The position numbers were made by a program, and so were the translations under genes. The notes beneath the pieces are model-generated. The model was not told the DNA's origin. It saw only the letters and a list, made by a program, of their open reading frames with translations, and searched no databases. A stretch of DNA of 64,000 nucleotides from contig CABYWQ010000001.1 in assembly GCA_902522775.1 (NCBI GenBank), positions 310,001-374,000 of the forward strand, in the 5' to 3' direction. Numbering within the stretch: the stretch's first letter is position 1; each line of letters begins with the position of its first letter. Shown here one piece after another: positions 59,592-64,000 of this stretch. This stretch comes from Eutrophosalina sp902522775. Lineage in GTDB: Bacteria; Bacteroidota; Bacteroidia; Flavobacteriales; Flavobacteriaceae.

Positions 59592-61262
59592 GTGAAGAAT
59601 AAGATTATTCAACCTACATATATATTTTTATTAATTATTTTTTCATGTAAAAATCAGACCTATTATAATGAATACGCAATTGTTTCTGCAAAGAAAGAAG
59701 CAACTCTTGCTGGTATTAAAATTTTAGAAATGGGTGGTAATGCGTTTGATGCAATGATTGCTGTTGACTTAGCTTTGGCTGTCGTATATCCAAATGCAGG
59801 TAATTTAGGAGGAGGTGGCTTTCTGGTTTATCGAGACAGCAAAGGTAATATTGGTTCATTAGATTACAGAGAAAAGGCACCACTAAGAGCTTCAGAAAAA
59901 ATGTTTTTAGACAACGAAAATAATATAATACCAAATCTTAGTAGAGAGGGTGCGTTTTCAGTTGCTATCCCAGGAACACCCGCAGGTTTATTTGAGATTT
60001 ATCAAAAGTTTGGTTCTATTCCACTAGATTCAATATTTAAGCCAGCATTGTACTTAGCTAGAGATGGATTTAAATTAACTAAAAGACAAGCTAATTTATT
60101 TAATTCTTCTAAGAACAAAATCTTAGAATTAAATAATAATATTGAATTATTTAATAATGATTTTCATGAAGGTTTCCTATTTAAGAATATTCAGTTATAT
60201 AAAACTTTGTTATATCTACTAGAAAACGGTTTAAATTCTTTTTATACTGGAAAAAATGCAGAAGAAATTATTGAATATTTGTCTTCAAAAGGAGGGATTA
60301 TTTCTCAAGATGATTTAGACAAATATCAACCAATTTGGAGGGATCCTTTTGTGTTTGAATATAAAGATTTAAAAATTATTACAATGGGATTACCCTCAAG
60401 TGGGGGTATTGTCATGAATCAAATTTTAAAAAGTTTAAATTTTTTAGATCAAAAATCTCTTTTCGATTCTGATCTTCAATATGTAAGAGCTTTGGTTGAA
60501 TTGGAAAAACTTTCATTTGCAGATAGAAGTTTTTATTTAGGTGACCCCGATTTTATTGATGATAGTTTCATTGATTCAATTGTTTCTGATAATTATTTAT
60601 TATCAAGATTCAATAGTATTGATTTTGAAAACCCTAAAAAATCATTAGAGATAAAACATGGAAATTTTAATTTAAATGAATCAGATGAAACGACCCACTA
60701 CTCTATTGTTGATTCATTTGGAAATGCTGTTTCGGTAACAACAACTTTAAACTCGAATTTTGGTTCAAAATTAATACCACCTTCTTTGGGGTTTTTTTTA
60801 AATAATGAAATGGATGATTTTTCAACAAAATCTGGCTATCCTAATATTTATGGCTTAGTCGGCGGTGAGAATAATTCTGTAGTTGCTGAAAAAAGAATGT
60901 TAAGTTCTATGACACCTACAATAATTGAAAAAAATAATAAAACATATATGATATTAGGAAGTCCTGGAGGTCCAACAATCATCACATCTATTTTACAAAC
61001 TATTTTAAATGTATCATTATTCAATATGAACATCGAAGAAGCAGTTAACAGAGGACGATTTCATCACATTTGGCTTCCAGATAAAATTTTTTATGAAATA
61101 AATACTTTCAATGAAAAAACAAAAAATAAATTAATTGATCTCGGCTATAAATTTGCTGACGCTTTTTCTTCGATTGGAAGAGTTGATGCAATTTTAATTG
61201 AAAATAATAAAATTTTTACTGCCCCTGATCCAAGAGGAGATGATTATAGTTATGGCAAATAG
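59592..61262 (+). CDS. ggt: Gamma-glutamyltransferase
   Basis: Exported enzyme that cleaves gamma-glutamyl bonds, for example in glutathione, after autoproteolysis. It is made with a lipoprotein-like signal (FLLIIFSC). Large subunit blocks: GGNAFDAMIAVDLAL, GNLGGGGFLVYRDS and DYREKAP. The nucleophile Thr lies in DETTHYSIVDSFGNA, the start of the small subunit, followed by FLNNEMDDF and SMTPTIIEKN. I prefer the GTG at 59592 (556 residues) over an ATG at 59553, which would overlap the start of divergent glmM and sit in its promoter. Confidence 0.92.
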   Translation: MKNKIIQPTYIFLLIIFSCKNQTYYNEYAIVSAKKEATLAGIKILEMGGNAFDAMIAVDLALAVVYPNAGNLGGGGFLVYRDSKGNIGSLDYREKAPLRASEKMFLDNENNIIPNLSREGAFSVAIPGTPAGLFEIYQKFGSIPLDSIFKPALYLARDGFKLTKRQANLFNSSKNKILELNNNIELFNNDFHEGFLFKNIQLYKTLLYLLENGLNSFYTGKNAEEIIEYLSSKGGIISQDDLDKYQPIWRDPFVFEYKDLKIITMGLPSSGGIVMNQILKSLNFLDQKSLFDSDLQYVRALVELEKLSFADRSFYLGDPDFIDDSFIDSIVSDNYLLSRFNSIDFENPKKSLEIKHGNFNLNESDETTHYSIVDSFGNAVSVTTTLNSNFGSKLIPPSLGFFLNNEMDDFSTKSGYPNIYGLVGGENNSVVAEKRMLSSMTPTIIEKNNKTYMILGSPGGPTIITSILQTILNVSLFNMNIEEAVNRGRFHHIWLPDKIFYEINTFNEKTKNKLIDLGYKFADAFSSIGRVDAILIENNKIFTAPDPRGDDYSYGK

Positions 61263-61303
61263 TACAATTTATATTCATATATTAGAAGATTATCAAATTT
61301 TGA

Positions 61304-64000
61304 ATGGAAGATAACATATCAATCCAAGGATGCAAAGTTCATAATTTAAAAAATATAGACTTAAAAATACCAAGAAATAAATTAGTTGTTATTACTGGTC
61401 TTTCTGGAAGTGGAAAATCATCTTTAGCATTTGATACTATTTATGCTGAAGCTCAAAGAAGATATATTGAGACTTTTTCTGTTTATGCTAGACAATTTGT
61501 TGGAGAATTAAAAAGACCTAACGTCGATAAAATTGATGGGTTATCGCCAGTTATCGCAATTGAACAAAAAACAACAACTAAAAATCCGAGATCAACTGTT
61601 GGTACTATAACAGAAATTTACGATTACTTAAGATTGCTTTTTGCGAGGGTTTCAGACGCCCACAGCTACGTTTCTGGAAAGAAAATGGTTTCATATACTG
61701 ATTTAGAAATTTTTGACTTAATTAAATCGAAATATCTTGATAAAAAAATTAAAATTCTTTCACCAATTATAAAATCGAGAAAAGGACATTACAGGGAGCT
61801 GTTTGTAAGTATAAAAAAACAAGGATTTGATAAAGTTAGGGTTGATAATGAAATAATTGATATAGTAGACGGATTTGAATTAGATAGATATAAAATTCAT
61901 ACCATTGAAATTCTTATTGACAATTTTACATTAAGAGATGATAATAATTCAGATGAAAGATTAAAAAACAGCCTTAATATTACTTTTTCAAACGGGGATG
62001 GTTCTGTATTGATAATTGATGAAAATAATAATCTGTCATATTACAGTAAAAGTTTAATTTGCCCAGATTCAGGTATTTCTTATAAACTGCCTGAACCTAA
62101 TTCTTTTTCTTTTAATTCCCCTTACGGAATGTGTAATCAATGTAAAGGCCTAGGATATGTTAATGAGGTTAATATTGATTCTCTAATTCCCGATAAAAAT
62201 AAATCAATTTACTCCGGTGGGATTACAGCTGTTGGTTCTTATAAAAACAATTGGATGTTTAGCCAGCTGAAAAATATTTCCAATAAATACAAATTTGACT
62301 TAAAAGATCCTATTAAAGACATACCCAAAGAAGCATTAAATATTATTCTTTACGGTGGAAAGGAAAAGTTTAAAATTATGTCAAAATCCTTGGGTTTAAC
62401 TAGGACATATAGTATAGATTTTGAGGGTATTGTTAGTTTTATTGATAATCAGTTCTCGTTCTCTGAAAGTAAGAAATTAAAATCCTGGGCAAGAAATTTT
62501 ATGCTAAAATCTAATTGTAATGAATGCAATGGAACAAGATTAAGAAATGAGTCTCTAAATTTTAAAATATTAGATAAAAATATTTTTGAAGTAAGTAATA
62601 TGAGTTTTATTAATCTAGTTGAATGGATTTCTTCTTTGCCCAAAAAATTAGATTCAAAAAAAAATAAAATATCAAGTCAAATTATAATTGAAATTTTAAA
62701 AAGAATAAATTTTATTTTGGATGTAGGTTTAGATTATCTTACTCTTAGTAGAGAAACAAGATCACTTTCAGGAGGTGAATCCCAAAGAATTAGACTAGCT
62801 ACACAAATTGGTTCTCAATTGCAAGATGTTTTATACATTCTGGATGAACCATCAATTGGACTACATCAAATTGATAATAATAAGCTAATTGATTCTTTAA
62901 AAAAATTAAGAGACTTGGGAAATACAATAATAGTAGTTGAACATGATAAAGATATTATGCTCAAGTCGGATTATATTATTGATATTGGTCCAGGTGCAGG
63001 AAAAAATGGAGGAAATGTTGTTTTTAGTGATTTATCTAGTAAAATTACAAACTCAAATACTTTAACTGCTAAATATCTAAATGGAAAAAAATATATAAAA
63101 AGAAATATTAGACATAGTTCAAATTTTAAAAATTTCATTGAAATTACTGGTTGCTCAGGAAATAATCTTAAAAATATCAATGTTCAAATTCCAGTTGGTT
63201 TGATAAGTGGGATTTGTGGAGTTTCAGGAAGTGGAAAGTCTACTCTAATTAATGAAACATTATATCCAATTTTTAATAACAGAATTTATAATGGAAATAA
63301 AGTTCCACTTCCTTTTAAAAAAATTAAGGGTATCGAATACATAGATAAAGTAATCCAAATTAATCAATCACCTATTGGAAAAACAGTTAGAAGTAATCCA
63401 GCAACCTACACAGGAATTTTTAATGATATTAGACAATTATTTTCAAATTTACCTGAATCAGTAATCAGAGGATACAATCCTGGGAGATTTAGCTTTAATG
63501 TTAAAGGTGGAAGATGTGAAGAATGTATGGGTGGAGGAATGAAAAAAATTGAAATGAACTTTTTACCAGATGTATATGTTGAATGTGATGAATGTAATGG
63601 TAGAAGATTTAATAGTGAAACACTTATGGTCAAATTAAAGGGTAAAAGTATCTCAGAAATATTAAATATGACAATTAAAGAAGCAGCTTTAATATTTGAA
63701 AATTATCCTAAAATTATAAGAAAATTAAATACACTTATTGATGTAGGTCTAGGATATATATCTCTTGGTCAATCATCAACTACATTGTCAGGTGGTGAAG
63801 CTCAAAGAATTAAATTAGCTACTGAATTATCAAAAAAAGATACTGGAAAAACTTTATTTATTTTTGATGAACCTACAACTGGACTTCATTTTGAAGACAT
63901 AAAACAGCTTCTTTCAATAATATATAGATTGTCAGAAAAAGGAAATACCATTTTAATAATCGAGCACAATATTGATATTTTAAAAATTGTTGATTATATA
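61304..64000 (+). CDS. uvrA: Excinuclease ABC subunit A (3' end beyond the window)
   Basis: Damage-recognition ATPase of nucleotide excision repair; 899 residues are visible and the frame stays open to the last base, leaving perhaps 30-50 residues outside. Two ABC modules: Walker A TGLSGSGKSS at 31-40 and GVSGSGKST at 639-647; signatures LSGGESQRIRLA and LSGGEAQRIKLA; the last Walker B region is FIFDEPTTGLH. The first zinc finger has Cys253, Cys277 and Cys280 but Ser at 256, so it is incomplete; the CEEC/CDEC finger near residues 738-765 is intact. No UvrB or UvrC in the window. Confidence 0.95.
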   Translation, partial: MEDNISIQGCKVHNLKNIDLKIPRNKLVVITGLSGSGKSSLAFDTIYAEAQRRYIETFSVYARQFVGELKRPNVDKIDGLSPVIAIEQKTTTKNPRSTVGTITEIYDYLRLLFARVSDAHSYVSGKKMVSYTDLEIFDLIKSKYLDKKIKILSPIIKSRKGHYRELFVSIKKQGFDKVRVDNEIIDIVDGFELDRYKIHTIEILIDNFTLRDDNNSDERLKNSLNITFSNGDGSVLIIDENNNLSYYSKSLICPDSGISYKLPEPNSFSFNSPYGMCNQCKGLGYVNEVNIDSLIPDKNKSIYSGGITAVGSYKNNWMFSQLKNISNKYKFDLKDPIKDIPKEALNIILYGGKEKFKIMSKSLGLTRTYSIDFEGIVSFIDNQFSFSESKKLKSWARNFMLKSNCNECNGTRLRNESLNFKILDKNIFEVSNMSFINLVEWISSLPKKLDSKKNKISSQIIIEILKRINFILDVGLDYLTLSRETRSLSGGESQRIRLATQIGSQLQDVLYILDEPSIGLHQIDNNKLIDSLKKLRDLGNTIIVVEHDKDIMLKSDYIIDIGPGAGKNGGNVVFSDLSSKITNSNTLTAKYLNGKKYIKRNIRHSSNFKNFIEITGCSGNNLKNINVQIPVGLISGICGVSGSGKSTLINETLYPIFNNRIYNGNKVPLPFKKIKGIEYIDKVIQINQSPIGKTVRSNPATYTGIFNDIRQLFSNLPESVIRGYNPGRFSFNVKGGRCEECMGGGMKKIEMNFLPDVYVECDECNGRRFNSETLMVKLKGKSISEILNMTIKEAALIFENYPKIIRKLNTLIDVGLGYISLGQSSTTLSGGEAQRIKLATELSKKDTGKTLFIFDEPTTGLHFEDIKQLLSIIYRLSEKGNTILIIEHNIDILKIVDYI

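Noticed and set aside
1..64000. Mobile elements, attachment sites, CRISPR repeats, replication origin
   Set aside because: No transposase, integrase, direct-repeat array or DnaA-box cluster was found; gene content is housekeeping plus secretion-related genes without signs of recent transfer.

Overview
The window is a stretch of chromosome from an AT-rich bacterium (roughly 30% G+C by eye). It is most probably a marine, genome-streamlined member of the Flavobacteriia (Bacteroidota). The evidence is: promoter boxes of the Bacteroidota type (TAnnTTTG) and no Shine-Dalgarno signals; an LpxC-FabZ fusion; the compact histidine operon order hisGDCBHA-F-IE with a bifunctional hisB; a secreted protein with a type IX secretion (T9SS) sorting domain; a surface lipoprotein with a Gly/Asp export tail; and flavobacterial family markers (DUF5916 barrel, DUF6787, TIGR02757, a dihydroorotase-like protein without metal ligands, a cysteine-free endonuclease III). 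No tRNA, rRNA, CRISPR array, prophage or insertion sequence was seen. Coding density is very high, and the only gene-free stretch over 300 bases is 20448-20769.

Layout. 1-5.8 kb: end of a DNA/RNA nuclease, nth, a peroxiredoxin, a conserved protein of unknown function, an MBL phosphodiesterase, an esterase and a dihydroorotase-like pseudoenzyme. 5.8-9.7 kb (minus): an overlapping operon of DUF5916 outer-membrane protein, LolD-type ATPase and TIGR02757. 9.8-15.2 kb: msrA, the serine pathway pair serC-serA with a small membrane protein, a LuxC-like acyl-CoA reductase divergent from a ferredoxin-ychF pair. 15.3-20.5 kb: parE-parC (topoisomerase IV), a lipoprotein and an XRE regulator. 20.8-26.8 kb: an Lrp-type regulator with ppc, then aroB, proline dehydrogenase, a small membrane protein and tsaE. 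26.9-33.1 kb: the lipid A/fatty acid cluster lpxD-lpxC/fabZ-lpxA-efp-sucD-fabG-prohibitin.

33.1-40.2 kb is the complete histidine operon. It is preceded by a readable transcription attenuator: a 19-codon leader peptide with His codons at positions 6, 8 and 9, an antiterminator that competes with a perfect rho-independent terminator, and an upstream hairpin that sequesters the antiterminator arm. Just 33 bases downstream lies a 1437-residue T9SS-exported protein with an HExxH metallopeptidase core, Ig-like repeats and a thrombospondin type 3 calcium motif. It is translationally coupled to a surface lipoprotein. A secreted protein with an internal duplication follows.

46.2-64 kb: cold-shock protein, DUF2911 protein, amidohydrolase, alanine dehydrogenase, a 2-oxoglutarate/Fe(II) oxygenase and SUI1-like factor (plus strand); a DUF805-like protein, ung, a dicarboxylate/amino-acid symporter, aroC and dld (minus); a TlpA-like thiol oxidoreductase and a lipid A-type acyltransferase; glmM, gamma-glutamyltransferase, and uvrA, which is cut by the window end.

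Two genome-scale patterns stand out. First, TAnnTTTG boxes lie 3-18 bases before ten start codons, so several mRNAs should be leaderless or nearly so. Second, convergent genes repeatedly share a 4-base stop/stop overlap, leaving no room for terminators. TTG is used as a start codon in at least five genes.
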